A DNA stretch of 57,976 nt from NCBI GenBank assembly GCA_003599535.1, contig QZKQ01000009.1, positions 1 through 57,976 on the forward strand, written 5' to 3'. Origin of the DNA: Candidatus Zixiibacteriota bacterium. Its GTDB lineage: Bacteria; Electryoneota; B3-LCP. Position 1 is the first letter of the stretch. Every line of letters starts with the position of its first letter. The notes under the pieces are model-generated. The model did no database searches, was not told the DNA's origin, and worked only from the letters and a program-made list of their open reading frames with translations. Positions 9,585 through 18,396 of this stretch are shown in pieces. A program made the translations under genes and the position numbers.

Positions 9585-9660
9585 TCCTCGGTAGCTCAAT
9601 CGGCAGAGCGGGTGGCTGTTAACCACTAGGTTGGGGGTTCGAGTCCCTCCCGGGGAGCCA
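9585..9660 (+). tRNA. tRNA-Asn (GTT)
   Basis: A 76-nt cloverleaf: acceptor TCCTCGG/CCGGGGA, D-loop AGCTCAATCGGCAGAG, anticodon loop ctGTTaa, T-loop GTTCGAG. The 3' CCA is encoded. Confidence 0.95.
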
Positions 9661-9668
9661 AACATACC

Positions 9669-9699
9669 AAGCCTCGACGGATTCCGTCGAGGCTTGTTC
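9669..9699 (+). terminator. Terminator of tRNA-Asn
   Basis: Perfect 12-bp stem aagcctcgacgg/ccgtcgaggctt with a 3-nt loop, followed by gttcgttt. Confidence 0.75.
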
Positions 9700-9726
9700 G
9701 TTTCCCTCTTCCACCACTCCCCCCAA

Positions 9727-9757
9727 AAAGAGAAAAGCCACCTCTCACGGTGGCTTT
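9727..9757 (-). terminator. Terminator of the IclR gene
   Basis: A 9-bp stem aaagccacc/ggtggcttt with a 6-nt loop; on the minus strand it is followed by tctcttttt. Confidence 0.65.
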
Positions 9758-9793
9758 CTCCGCCATGTTACGACCGGCAACTGTATGAACGCA

Positions 9794-10576
9794 TCAGGCG
9801 GGGATGTAGCCCAGCTTCTTGGAAACCTGCAGGGCGGAATCCATGACCATCTCGCTGTACCGGTTCACCGCGTCCTTGGGGCAGCGGAACCCGGGAGCCA
9901 GCACGTCAATCACCGCGATCACTTCGCCCGCTTCATTGCGCACGGGAGCCGCCAGGCCGCAGATCTCTTCGCCGTCTTCGGTGCTCTTCTCGAAGGCGAA
10001 ACCCTTGTCGCGGATGGTATTCAGCTCCTTCTGCAGCGTGGCGAAATTGGTCTTCTCGTCCTGCAGAACCGCCTTGCGCCCTTTTTGATCCATGACCTCT
10101 TTGATGGTCTTGTCGTCCAGACTGGCAAGGTACATCTTGCCGGCGGCCGTCTGGGACAACGGCAGGCTCTGGCCCAGGTGCGAGCGCACCTTGATGGGTT
10201 TGGAAGTCATGACCTCGTCAGACACGATGAGGCGATAATTGGTCCCATCAATGATGGAGTAGCGGGCCGATTCGCCGGTGGCGTGGGCCAGCTTCTCCAA
10301 CTGCGGAGCGATAACCTTGGCCGGCCGCACGTTGTTCAGGATTTTCCGTGACAACTCGAACATTTTCGGGCTGAGGCGGTACCGCCCCTTGGCCTGATCC
10401 TGCTCCACGTAGTTTTCGTGAACCAGGGTGGTCAGGATGCGGTGTACCGTGCTCTTGTTCAACCCGACGCGCTCGCCGATTTCGGAGACGCCCATGCCTT
10501 CGACGCTTTCGCAGAGTACTTCCAAAATAGCCAGCGACTTGATGAGGGATTGTACCAGGTGAAAATTGGCAGCCAT
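9794..10576 (-). CDS. IclR-family transcriptional regulator
   Basis: 260 aa. The N-terminal winged helix-turn-helix is typical (SLAILEVLCES, IGERVGLNKSTVHRILTTL, residues about 11-45). The C-terminal IclR effector domain has GQSLPLSQTAAGKMYLA and ends with the family's AxxxExRCxxxxxNR-like segment. IclR proteins usually control catabolic operons in response to a small carboxylate; no obvious target operon is adjacent. A palindrome upstream (10644-10667) may be its own operator. Confidence 0.9.
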   Translation of the reverse strand: MAANFHLVQSLIKSLAILEVLCESVEGMGVSEIGERVGLNKSTVHRILTTLVHENYVEQDQAKGRYRLSPKMFELSRKILNNVRPAKVIAPQLEKLAHATGESARYSIIDGTNYRLIVSDEVMTSKPIKVRSHLGQSLPLSQTAAGKMYLASLDDKTIKEVMDQKGRKAVLQDEKTNFATLQKELNTIRDKGFAFEKSTEDGEEICGLAAPVRNEAGEVIAVIDVLAPGFRCPKDAVNRYSEMVMDSALQVSKKLGYIPA

Positions 10577-10643
10577 TTTTCTTGGGGAGCTTCTACAAAG
10601 CTCCTGCTTGTGTTAAGGGATGGTTGTTTTTGCACTGAGAATA

Positions 10644-10673
10644 GTGACTTACCCCAATTGGGGTCACTGTCAA
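10644..10673 (-). promoter_or_regulatory. Palindrome and TTGACA box upstream of the IclR gene
   Basis: A perfect 12-bp palindrome ccccaattgggg (10652-10663) lies inside a GTGAC...GTCAC pair, 70-90 bp before the IclR start. On the minus strand TTGACA (10673-10668) abuts it, so a bound regulator would cover the promoter. A second half-site agtgaccccc occurs near 10760. Autoregulation is an inference. Confidence 0.5.
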
Positions 10674-10813
10674 TGATTACAGGATAATACTATTTCGCGC
10701 CAAAGTCAAGCATTTTATTTATTTTCTGCCAAGAAAATCAAAATGAAATGCCACCTTAGAAGTGACCCCCATCACCAAGTGGCAACATGGTATGCACCTC
10801 CCACTGAAACGGT

Positions 10814-10840
10814 AAGGGCGCCGCATGGTGCGGCGCCCTT
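10814..10840 (-). terminator. Terminator-like hairpin after the 10860-13961 gene
   Basis: Perfect 12-bp GC-rich stem aagggcgccgca/tgcggcgccctt with a 3-nt loop, 20 bp beyond the stop; no long T-run follows. Confidence 0.65.
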
Positions 10841-10859
10841 GTGGTTCAGGTAGAATATC

Positions 10860-13800
10860 TTACTTCAACAGAAGGACCTTCTGCTGCTGCCGCTGACCCT
10901 CGCATTCCAGCCGCACCACGTACACGCCGGACGCCAGGTGATCCGCCTTCCAAGTCACCTCGCCCCAGCCGGCCTGCCGCCGGCCTTCGTGCAGCAGGGC
11001 GACCTGGCGGCCCAGGGCGTCGTACACGGCCAGCTTCACCATCCCCGAGCGTGCCAGTTGGTACTGGATGCGCACGTCCGGATTGAAGGGATTGGGGAAC
11101 GGTTCCAGTAATTGGAAGGTGAGGGGCCCGGCGCCGGGCCGGACCGGACCCACCGCCACGGCGGGATCGAATACCCGCTGCATGTACAGGTTGCTGATCT
11201 TGTCCTTGCCGGAAGAGCGCTCATCCTCCCAGACCACCACCGCGCCGTGCTGGAAGTCGTTGACCGCCACCAGGCTCATCTGCTTTTCCCGCTGGTCGCA
11301 CATTACGGTACCGTTGGGATTCCAGGTGCCGGGGGAATACACCTGCCCGTTCTCGTCCAGACTGGTGCCATAGGCGTCCTTCTCCGTTGCCCGGCTGTCT
11401 TCCCAGAAGATAAGGAATCCGGGATGGGAGACGTACTCGTTGCTCAGGATGACCGGCTGGTTCTGTTCCAGGGTGATTTCGCAGATGGAGACACCGTTGG
11501 CAGCGAAGAGGGCCTGCCCGTCGGGTGTGATCTTCTGCATGTAGATGTCGGCGTCGGCGTTGCGGTAGTCTTCCCAGACGATGGTGACATTGCCGTCCAC
11601 GTCCTTGGCCAGATCCGGGAAGATCTGGTCGCGGTCGGTCGAGGCGATGGGCAGGCCGTCGGTGGCCCAGACGACGGCGCCGCCGGCCGTCACCTTCTGG
11701 GCGAAGAGGTCGGCGGCTTTCAGGGTGTCGGTGCCGGCGTAGGCCCGGCTGTCTTCCCACAGCACCAGGGCGGCGTTGTCTTCCAGTTCGATGATGCGGG
11801 AATTGTTCTGGATGAAGGCCGCCTGGCAGACCGGCACGTTATCGTTGCCCCAGAGCTTGGCCCCGGAACTGCTCAGGTGCTGGGCATAGATGTCATATTC
11901 CGGCCATTCCACCGTCAGGGTGTAGGCGAGGTACACGCCGCCGTTACCGTCGGGGTAGAGGTCATCCACGACCTCGTCGTCCCCCATGGTCTGGGCCACG
12001 GTGGAGGTCCAGGAGGTGGCGCCGCCGCTGGTCAGGCGCGCGGCGTAGACGTCCTTGTCGTAAAAGACATTATATTCCGTCCAGGCGATGAGGGCGCCAC
12101 CACTGCCGTCCGGAACGATGTGCGGATCCAACTGCTGAAAATTGGAGGCCGCAACCTGCACGCCGCCGGAGGCCCATTGCTCGACGCCGTTGGCGTTGAA
12201 CCGCTGGGCATAGATCTGTTCGGCCTGATTGGGTCGCTTGTCCTGCCATGCCACAATGGCGCCCCCGGATCCGTCGGTGCAGGCGCTCAAGCTAACCTGC
12301 GAGGCTACGTCCGCAAGCCCCGCATTGGGACAGACCGGTATGCCGTTCTGCACCAGCAGCGCGGTTCCGGTGGTGTCCACGATCTGCATATACGCCGCGT
12401 AGGCCGAAGAGCCTTTCCACTGGTCTTCCCAGAAGACGAAGATGCGGCCGTTGGACCCCTTGACCAGTTCGGCGAACTCTGCGCTGCCGGCCCAACCCCA
12501 CACCAGGGTATCCCCGTTGGCGGCAAGCTGGGGCGTCCCGGAGGCGTTCAGGGCCTGGTACCAGATGCCCTTGGAACCGGTCCGCTCATCGCCCCAGGCG
12601 ATGCTGGCATGGGTGCTGGTGGCGCGCACCAGCGGGTCGCTCTGGAAGCCCGTGGCGGTGCATACGGGCACTCCGCCCGCGGCCCAGCCCATGGTCCCGC
12701 TGGCGTTGATCTTCTGCGCGAAGATGTTGTCGTAGCTCTCGTTGCCGTCGCGCTGATCCATCCAGACGCAGATGGCATTGCCGGCGCCGTCGGCGAAGAG
12801 GCGGGCTTCCGACTGCTTGCTCTCGTCGTTGCAGACTACCACGCCGTTCGAGTTCCACAGCAGGGTGCCGCCGGCGTTGATCTTCTGCGCGTAAATGTCG
12901 TCCACCAGGATCGAAGCCCGGTCGTCCATCCAAATGACAATGGCGTTGCCCGACCCGTCGGCCACGATGCGCGGCGAATGCTGCGCCGACCAGTTCAGAA
13001 CCATCAGCGGCCGGCCCTGGGGCGCTTCCGAATACACTTTCTGGCCCTGGGCGTTCAGGCGCTGGTAGTACAAGTCGTAAAAGCTGTCGTCGCGCTTGTC
13101 CGCCCACACGACGAAGGCGCCGCCCTGGCCGTCGGGGCAGAGCTTGGGCGATTCCTGGTTTTCCGCCGCGTCGCAGACGACCACGCCGTCGGCGCCCCAG
13201 GCCAGGGTGCCCTGCGGGGTCACCCGCTGGGCGCGGAGGTCCAGGTAGTTGGGCCAGGAGTTGTTGCGGTAATCCACCCAGGCCACGATGGCGCCGCCGG
13301 CGCCGTCGGTGTCCATGGTCATCCCCACCTGGGCTCCGGCCGCGCTGCACACCGCCAGGTCATCTGCCGGCCAGGCGGGATCCAGGGTCCCGTCGCCCAG
13401 CAGGTGCGCGGCGTAGATGTCCTCGTTGCCGTTCTTCCACTCCTTCCACAGGATCACCGTGCCGCCGGAGCCGTCCGCCACCATGCGGAAGTCGGCGGGG
13501 GTGTAGAGATCGCCATCAGACACCAGCACCCCGTTGGGATCCCACTGCAGCACACCGTTGGCGTTGACCTTCTGGGCGTAGATATCCCCCATTTCTGGAT
13601 CATTGCGGTAGTCGTTCCAGATGATGATGAAGTCGCCGTTGCCGACGTGGATCAGGGCCGGATCCTCCTGGCGGTAATCCGCCAGCACGACCCTCAGACC
13701 GCCGGCCGTCCAGACTTCCTGACCGTTGGCATTGACTTTCTGGACGTACACGTCGCGATCTTCGAAGCGCGTGTCCGACCACACGTAGATGACGTTGCCC

Positions 13801-13961
13801 TGGTTGTCCATTTCCGCGGCCCGCTGCCATTCGATCTGGTATCCCTGGCGGATATTCAGGCCGTTGGGGGGGTCCCACATCCGGGGGTCCGCCGGGGCGG
13901 TGGACAGCACGACGGCGCAGAGCAGTGCCGTGAAGACGATGGTGTGTAACAAAGTGCGCAT
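10860..13961 (-). CDS. Large secreted repeat (beta-propeller-like) protein with T9SS sorting domain
   Basis: 1033 aa. A signal peptide (MRTLLHTIVFTALLCAVV...) precedes about 18 repeats of roughly 50 residues with the pattern DGSGGAIVAWxDxR...DIYAQKxNAxG, predicted to form beta-propeller blades. The C-terminus is a T9SS signal (FPNPFNPDVRIQYQL, VYDALGRQV, KVLLLK). The ATG at 13961 was chosen because GAGGG lies 8 nt upstream; an ATG at 13976 would contain that ribosome site in its first codons. Probably surface-exposed; ligand unknown. The repeats explain the very long antisense open frame in this stretch. Confidence 0.85.
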   Translation of the reverse strand: MRTLLHTIVFTALLCAVVLSTAPADPRMWDPPNGLNIRQGYQIEWQRAAEMDNQGNVIYVWSDTRFEDRDVYVQKVNANGQEVWTAGGLRVVLADYRQEDPALIHVGNGDFIIIWNDYRNDPEMGDIYAQKVNANGVLQWDPNGVLVSDGDLYTPADFRMVADGSGGTVILWKEWKNGNEDIYAAHLLGDGTLDPAWPADDLAVCSAAGAQVGMTMDTDGAGGAIVAWVDYRNNSWPNYLDLRAQRVTPQGTLAWGADGVVVCDAAENQESPKLCPDGQGGAFVVWADKRDDSFYDLYYQRLNAQGQKVYSEAPQGRPLMVLNWSAQHSPRIVADGSGNAIVIWMDDRASILVDDIYAQKINAGGTLLWNSNGVVVCNDESKQSEARLFADGAGNAICVWMDQRDGNESYDNIFAQKINASGTMGWAAGGVPVCTATGFQSDPLVRATSTHASIAWGDERTGSKGIWYQALNASGTPQLAANGDTLVWGWAGSAEFAELVKGSNGRIFVFWEDQWKGSSAYAAYMQIVDTTGTALLVQNGIPVCPNAGLADVASQVSLSACTDGSGGAIVAWQDKRPNQAEQIYAQRFNANGVEQWASGGVQVAASNFQQLDPHIVPDGSGGALIAWTEYNVFYDKDVYAARLTSGGATSWTSTVAQTMGDDEVVDDLYPDGNGGVYLAYTLTVEWPEYDIYAQHLSSSGAKLWGNDNVPVCQAAFIQNNSRIIELEDNAALVLWEDSRAYAGTDTLKAADLFAQKVTAGGAVVWATDGLPIASTDRDQIFPDLAKDVDGNVTIVWEDYRNADADIYMQKITPDGQALFAANGVSICEITLEQNQPVILSNEYVSHPGFLIFWEDSRATEKDAYGTSLDENGQVYSPGTWNPNGTVMCDQREKQMSLVAVNDFQHGAVVVWEDERSSGKDKISNLYMQRVFDPAVAVGPVRPGAGPLTFQLLEPFPNPFNPDVRIQYQLARSGMVKLAVYDALGRQVALLHEGRRQAGWGEVTWKADHLASGVYVVRLECEGQRQQQKVLLLK

Positions 13962-14302
13962 CTTCCGATCCCTCATCGGTTATGGCTGATCTCGATTTTT
14001 TATCTTCAGGAGGCCGGCGAATCGCGGTAGCTCGCCGGGAGGCGCGCGGTGTGGACAGAGTAGATGCACGGATTGCACGGACGGAGTGATCCGTGCCTGT
14101 AGCTTTATAATATAATCCCGGAAACGGATTAAAGCAATAGATATGCCAATAGAATTGAGAACATCTGGGCGAGAAAGGATTTGCTTCCGCGCCCCAAGTT
14201 GCGTATATTTTTACCATCCCCTTCTGGGGAGCGATCAGAATTCCTATATAGCTGTTTCCCGGGAGGGTTCCCTTCCCGGCTGGAAGTATTGACTGGAGAC
14301 CC
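13962..14302. other. Divergent intergenic region
   Basis: The region between the divergent secreted-protein gene and gatD. An AT-rich patch (14101-14117, tgtagctttataatata) is the likely promoter zone; I could not assign boxes securely. No small gene is supported. Confidence 0.4.
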
Positions 14303-15691
14303 ATGGAAGCGGAAGATTTGAAAGGGTATCGCGGTCCGGCCCGCGATCTGCTGTTGCGCCATAACGCCCGCGTGTGGGGGGACGTGGTCATTGCCACGGA
14401 TCAAGGCGATTTCCGCGGCATCATCCTGCCCCGCAGCGAAACCGCCGATGACCAGCACCTGGTCCTGAAGCTGGCCAGCGGGTATAACATTGGCCTGCGG
14501 GTGGATTCCGTGCAGAGCATCACTGAAGTGGGCTACCGCAAAGCCCATTACCAGATCCCCGAGAAGGTGTTCCCGCCCGATCCCTCCAAGCCCAACGTGA
14601 CGCTGCTGGGCACCGGCGGCACCATCGCCTCGCGGCTGGATTACCGCACCGGCGCGGTCATCCCCGCCTTCTCCCCCGGGGAACTCTACGGCGCCGTGCC
14701 CGAGCTGGTGGACGTGGCCAACCTGACCACCAAGAAACTATACGGCGAATTCTCCGAAAACATCGGCCCCCAGCACTGGATGGGCATGGCCCGGGCGGTG
14801 GCCGAAGAGATCGCCGCCGGGGCCGACGGCATCGTCATCGGCCACGGCACCGACACCATGCATTACACCGCCGCGGCCCTGACCTTCATGGTTCAGGATC
14901 CGCCCGTGCCCATCATCATCGTGGGCAGCCAGCGCTCCTCCGACCGGCCCTCCTCCGACGCCGCCCTGAACCTGATCAACGCCTGCCGGGCGGCCGGCCA
15001 GGGAGACATCGCCGAAGTCCTGGTGTGCATGTTCGGGCCCACCTCCGACCAGTACGACCTGCTCCACCGCGGCACCCGGGTGCGCAAGATGCACAGCTCC
15101 TATCGCTCCACCTTCCGCACCATCGGGGAACGCCCCGTGGCCCGGATTTCGACCACCGATTACATCCACATCCGGGAGCATTACCACCGGCGCCGCCCCG
15201 GCGACCACCAGGTCAAGCTGAACGCCGTCTTCGACGAGCGCGTCACCATCGTCTACTACTATCCCAACATGAAGCCGGACATCATCGAGTCGCTGATTGA
15301 CAACGGCTACAAGGGAATCATCATCGCCGGCACCGGCCTGGGACACGTCAACAAGCCGCTCTATCCCGCCCTGAAACGGGCCTGCAACAGCGGAGTCCAC
15401 GTCTACATGACAGTGCAGACCCTGTGGGGCTACGTGCAGATGTTCGTCTACGACACCGGCCGGGACATCATGGAGCTGGGGGTCGTTCCTGCCGATAACA
15501 TGCTGCCGGAAGTGGCCTACGTGAAGCTTGGCTGGGCTTTGGGACAGACCCACGACCGCGCGGAGGTGCGCCGCATCATGCTGAGCCCGGTGGCCGACGA
15601 GATCACTGAACGCGAACCCATTGACGGCTACCTGGTCATGCAGGGCGGACTGCCGGAGATGGAGCAGTATTTCAAGAGCTATAAGCGGTAA
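14303..15691 (+). CDS. gatD: Archaeal-type Glu-tRNA(Gln) amidotransferase subunit D
   Basis: 462 aa. Residues 1 to about 85 match the GatD N-terminal domain. The rest is a type I asparaginase fold: GTGGTIAS (nucleophile loop), GHGTDTMHYTA (second Thr-Asp) and GSQRSSDRPSSDA, the GatD-specific signature. With GatE the archaeal enzyme makes Gln-tRNA(Gln) from Glu-tRNA(Gln). GatE is not in this window, and bacteria normally use GatCAB. Without GatE it could act as a plain asparaginase or amidohydrolase. GGAG lies about 4 nt before the ATG. The stop codon lies inside a 7-nt repeat tract. Confidence 0.85.
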   Translation: MEAEDLKGYRGPARDLLLRHNARVWGDVVIATDQGDFRGIILPRSETADDQHLVLKLASGYNIGLRVDSVQSITEVGYRKAHYQIPEKVFPPDPSKPNVTLLGTGGTIASRLDYRTGAVIPAFSPGELYGAVPELVDVANLTTKKLYGEFSENIGPQHWMGMARAVAEEIAAGADGIVIGHGTDTMHYTAAALTFMVQDPPVPIIIVGSQRSSDRPSSDAALNLINACRAAGQGDIAEVLVCMFGPTSDQYDLLHRGTRVRKMHSSYRSTFRTIGERPVARISTTDYIHIREHYHRRRPGDHQVKLNAVFDERVTIVYYYPNMKPDIIESLIDNGYKGIIIAGTGLGHVNKPLYPALKRACNSGVHVYMTVQTLWGYVQMFVYDTGRDIMELGVVPADNMLPEVAYVKLGWALGQTHDRAEVRRIMLSPVADEITEREPIDGYLVMQGGLPEMEQYFKSYKR

Positions 15692-15707
15692 GCGATAAGC
15701 CGCGAGC
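15680..15707. repeat. Heptanucleotide repeat tract (word CTATAAG)
   Basis: Units ctataag, cggtaag, cgataag, ccgcgag. The tract encodes the last residues of GatD and supplies its TAA stop. The same word forms the arms of the four-helix-bundle unit at 48979-49456. Confidence 0.7.
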
Positions 15708-15729
15708 ACCGTACCGGGAATATCAACGC

Positions 15730-18396
15730 ATGTCCAAGTCATCTCCAAACCGCAGGACCGCATCCGCAATCTCCTACCATCCCTCGATTCTGACCGGAAC
15801 CGCCCTGGCTCTGGTCAGCTCCTCCTGGGTTTTCTTCCTGCAACTGTACCTGCCGCCCGGCGCACCCTTCCTGCCCTGGGCGCTGGTCGGAGCGGCCTTC
15901 GCGCTGCTGGCGGTCCGCGCCTTCTTCCGGGAAGATCTCTTCCCCCTCGCTTCCCTGCGCCGTCCGGCCTGGACCGCGGCCCTGGGGCTGGCCGTCTGCG
16001 CCGTTGGTTTCGCCGTCTTTCCCTACCCCTACAGCGCGGGCCTGGTCCCCCTGGGCCTGGGCTGGGCGGGGCTGGCTCTGGCGGGCCGGTGGACGGTTCC
16101 GCGCCGGCTGTCCGGCGCGCTGGCCCAGACGGGCCTGGCCCTGGCGGTCTCCGCCGCGGCCCTGCCCCTGCTCCTGGGATGGGCCGCCCGCACCCACGAA
16201 CTGGGTTTCCCGGGCCGGCTGCTGGCCCACCTGCTGGCGGGAATGCTGAGAGCCGCCGGCCACGCCGCTGAAGCCCTGCCCTCCGGCGCCGTCTTTCTGC
16301 GCACCTACGACGACTATCTCACCCTGCCCGTCACCGCCGAGCGGCTCCTGCCCCTGCCGATGCTGCTCTTCGCCCTGCTGTGGAGCCTGTGGCTGCTGCG
16401 TTCCCGGGGCCGCCTGGAGAGCCTGGTCCGCTTCTGGGCCATCCTGCTGGGTTTCGCGCTGCTGCGCCTGGCGGGGTTGACCCTGGTAGTGGTGCAGCGG
16501 GTGGACCTGGCCTGGTTCTGGCAGCCCTGGGTGCTGACGCTGTCCCTTCTGCCCCTGGCTTGGCTGGTGCGGGAACCGGCAAGACAGGCCTCCTCCGCTG
16601 CCACAGAGAAGCCGGTGGGACAGACATTCTTGTCTGTCAAGAAGAGTAGCGCCTCCACCCGTCAGACAGGAATGTCCGACCTGCCGTTGCTTTCGAAGCT
16701 CGTCCCGGCGCTGGGGTTCCTCGGCGCCGCGCTGGCCGTGATCGCCTTCACCTTCCACGACCCCGGCGCCTCCAAGTCCGGCCGCCTGCTGATCAACGAG
16801 CACGGTTCGGACTGGGAATGGACCACCGATACCCTGAACACGGAAATCTACAACGAGAAGACCACCTACAACTTCTGGTGCCTGGCCCGCTACCTGGAAT
16901 ATTACTACGACCTGCGCACCAATCACGAGCCGCTCTCGCCGCAGGTGCTGGAAGGCGTGGACGTGCTGGTGCTGAAAATCCCCACCCAGCCCTACGCCCC
17001 CGAAGAGATCGAGGCGGTGGTGGATTTCGTGCGCCGGGGCGGCGGCCTGTGGGTCATCGGCGACCACACCAACGTGTTCGGCAGCTCGACTTTCTTCAAT
17101 CCCCTGCTGCGCCGCTTCGGCTGCAACCTGGACTACTCCTCCACGCACGACCTGGCCAGCGGCAACCTGAGCCTCTACCGCAGGCCGGAGCGCTTCGCCC
17201 ACCCCAGCGTGGTCAACATGCCGGATTACCTCTTCGCCACCTCCTGCGCGATACGGGCTCCGCTGACTGCCGACGCCGCCATCCTGGGGTACGGGCTGCG
17301 CGCCGACCACCTGGACTACTCCCAGAAGAACTTCTTCGCCAACCGCGACCGCAAACAGTTCGGCATCCACTTCGGACTGTTCCTGCAGCAGGCCGCCCTG
17401 CGCTACGGCAAGGGCCGCCTGCTGATCTACACCGACAGCACCTGCTTCTCCAACTTCTTCATTTTCCTGCGGGGGAAGCCGGAACTGGTGTTGGGGTCCC
17501 TGGAATGGCTGAACCGCAGCCCGCGATATGCCTGGGTGCGGCCCCTGGCGCTGGTCCTGGCGCTGATCTGCCTGGCCGCGCTGGTGCTTCTGAAGGCCCG
17601 CGGGCCGCTGCTCCTGGCCGCCCTGATCCTGGGCGCCGCGCTGGCCGGCTGGGCCTCGGACCGCGCCGCGCGCTCCGCCTATCCCCTGCCGGAAAACGTC
17701 CGCCCCGTCCCCTGGGTCAACTTCGAACGCGATCACTGCCGCTACTTCCTGCCCACCCTGCGCCTGGCCCAGGACGGCGACAAGGACTACCTGACCTTCT
17801 TCGTCTGGACCCAGCGGGTGGGAGCGGTCCCGCGGGAAGTGTACCGGTTCGAAGACTGCCTGGAAGGCCGCGATCCCCTGGTCATGATGGAACCCGGAAC
17901 CGACCTGGACGCCGGAGAGAACGCCGCCCTGCGCCGCTGGGTGGAAGAGGGCGGCCGCCTGCTGGTGATCAATTCCGCCGACAACGCCTCGGCCGCGCCT
18001 CACCGCCTGCTGGAGAGCTTCGGCCTGCGCCTGAAGACCACCGTGGGCAGCGCGGACAGCTCCCACACCCTGACCTTGGCGGGGAGGTTCTTCCCCCTGG
18101 TGGTCGGGGGGCGGTTTTCCAGCCTGCATGGGGGGAGAGCCTTCCTGGAATCGGATCAGCGGGAAGTCATCGGGGTAGTGAAAGAGGTGGGGAAGGGGAA
18201 GGTGTACGCGCTGTCCTGCGGGCACCTGTTCCGCAACAGCTCGATGGGGCAGACGGCGGTGATCCCGGACGAGGGGCTGAAGGAATTCTATAAGATCGAA
18301 TTCCGCCTGATTCGGGATCTGCTGGGCTGGGAAACCGAGCCTCCGGGCGGGCAGCCGGATCAGGCCGTGGCCGCGGCGCCGCGCTCGGCCCAGTAG
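15730..18396 (+). CDS. Large membrane protein with glutamine-amidotransferase-like extracytoplasmic domains
   Basis: 888 aa. The N-terminal third has about 8-9 membrane segments. A soluble region from about residue 345 begins with HDPGASKSGRLLINEHG and contains LKIPTQPYAPEEIEAVVDFV and a GGGLWVIGDHTN segment, resembling the GATase1-like/DUF4350 fold. Two more membrane segments (about residues 600-650) precede a second similar soluble domain. Such proteins occur with exopolysaccharide or gliding-type systems, but no function is established here. An in-frame repeat element encodes about 24 residues near positions 296-320. The gene overlaps the convergent glycosyltransferase by 37 bp. Confidence 0.7.
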   Translation: MSKSSPNRRTASAISYHPSILTGTALALVSSSWVFFLQLYLPPGAPFLPWALVGAAFALLAVRAFFREDLFPLASLRRPAWTAALGLAVCAVGFAVFPYPYSAGLVPLGLGWAGLALAGRWTVPRRLSGALAQTGLALAVSAAALPLLLGWAARTHELGFPGRLLAHLLAGMLRAAGHAAEALPSGAVFLRTYDDYLTLPVTAERLLPLPMLLFALLWSLWLLRSRGRLESLVRFWAILLGFALLRLAGLTLVVVQRVDLAWFWQPWVLTLSLLPLAWLVREPARQASSAATEKPVGQTFLSVKKSSASTRQTGMSDLPLLSKLVPALGFLGAALAVIAFTFHDPGASKSGRLLINEHGSDWEWTTDTLNTEIYNEKTTYNFWCLARYLEYYYDLRTNHEPLSPQVLEGVDVLVLKIPTQPYAPEEIEAVVDFVRRGGGLWVIGDHTNVFGSSTFFNPLLRRFGCNLDYSSTHDLASGNLSLYRRPERFAHPSVVNMPDYLFATSCAIRAPLTADAAILGYGLRADHLDYSQKNFFANRDRKQFGIHFGLFLQQAALRYGKGRLLIYTDSTCFSNFFIFLRGKPELVLGSLEWLNRSPRYAWVRPLALVLALICLAALVLLKARGPLLLAALILGAALAGWASDRAARSAYPLPENVRPVPWVNFERDHCRYFLPTLRLAQDGDKDYLTFFVWTQRVGAVPREVYRFEDCLEGRDPLVMMEPGTDLDAGENAALRRWVEEGGRLLVINSADNASAAPHRLLESFGLRLKTTVGSADSSHTLTLAGRFFPLVVGGRFSSLHGGRAFLESDQREVIGVVKEVGKGKVYALSCGHLFRNSSMGQTAVIPDEGLKEFYKIEFRLIRDLLGWETEPPGGQPDQAVAAAPRSAQ
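16614..16685. repeat. Palindromic repeat inserted in frame in the 15730-18396 gene
   Basis: Two inverted arms, ggtgggacagacattcttg (16614-) and its near complement ending at 16685, each containing a smaller dyad. The left arm recurs in non-coding DNA at 28855-28893 (complement). In the protein it reads VGQTFLSV...RQTGMSDLP. Confidence 0.7.

Noticed and set aside
11112-13949. A 945-codon open frame on the plus strand opposite the secreted repeat protein
   Set aside because: It mirrors the repeats and codon bias of the real minus-strand gene, has no signal, ribosome site or family resemblance. The same holds for long antisense frames over metE and over the 15730-18396 gene.
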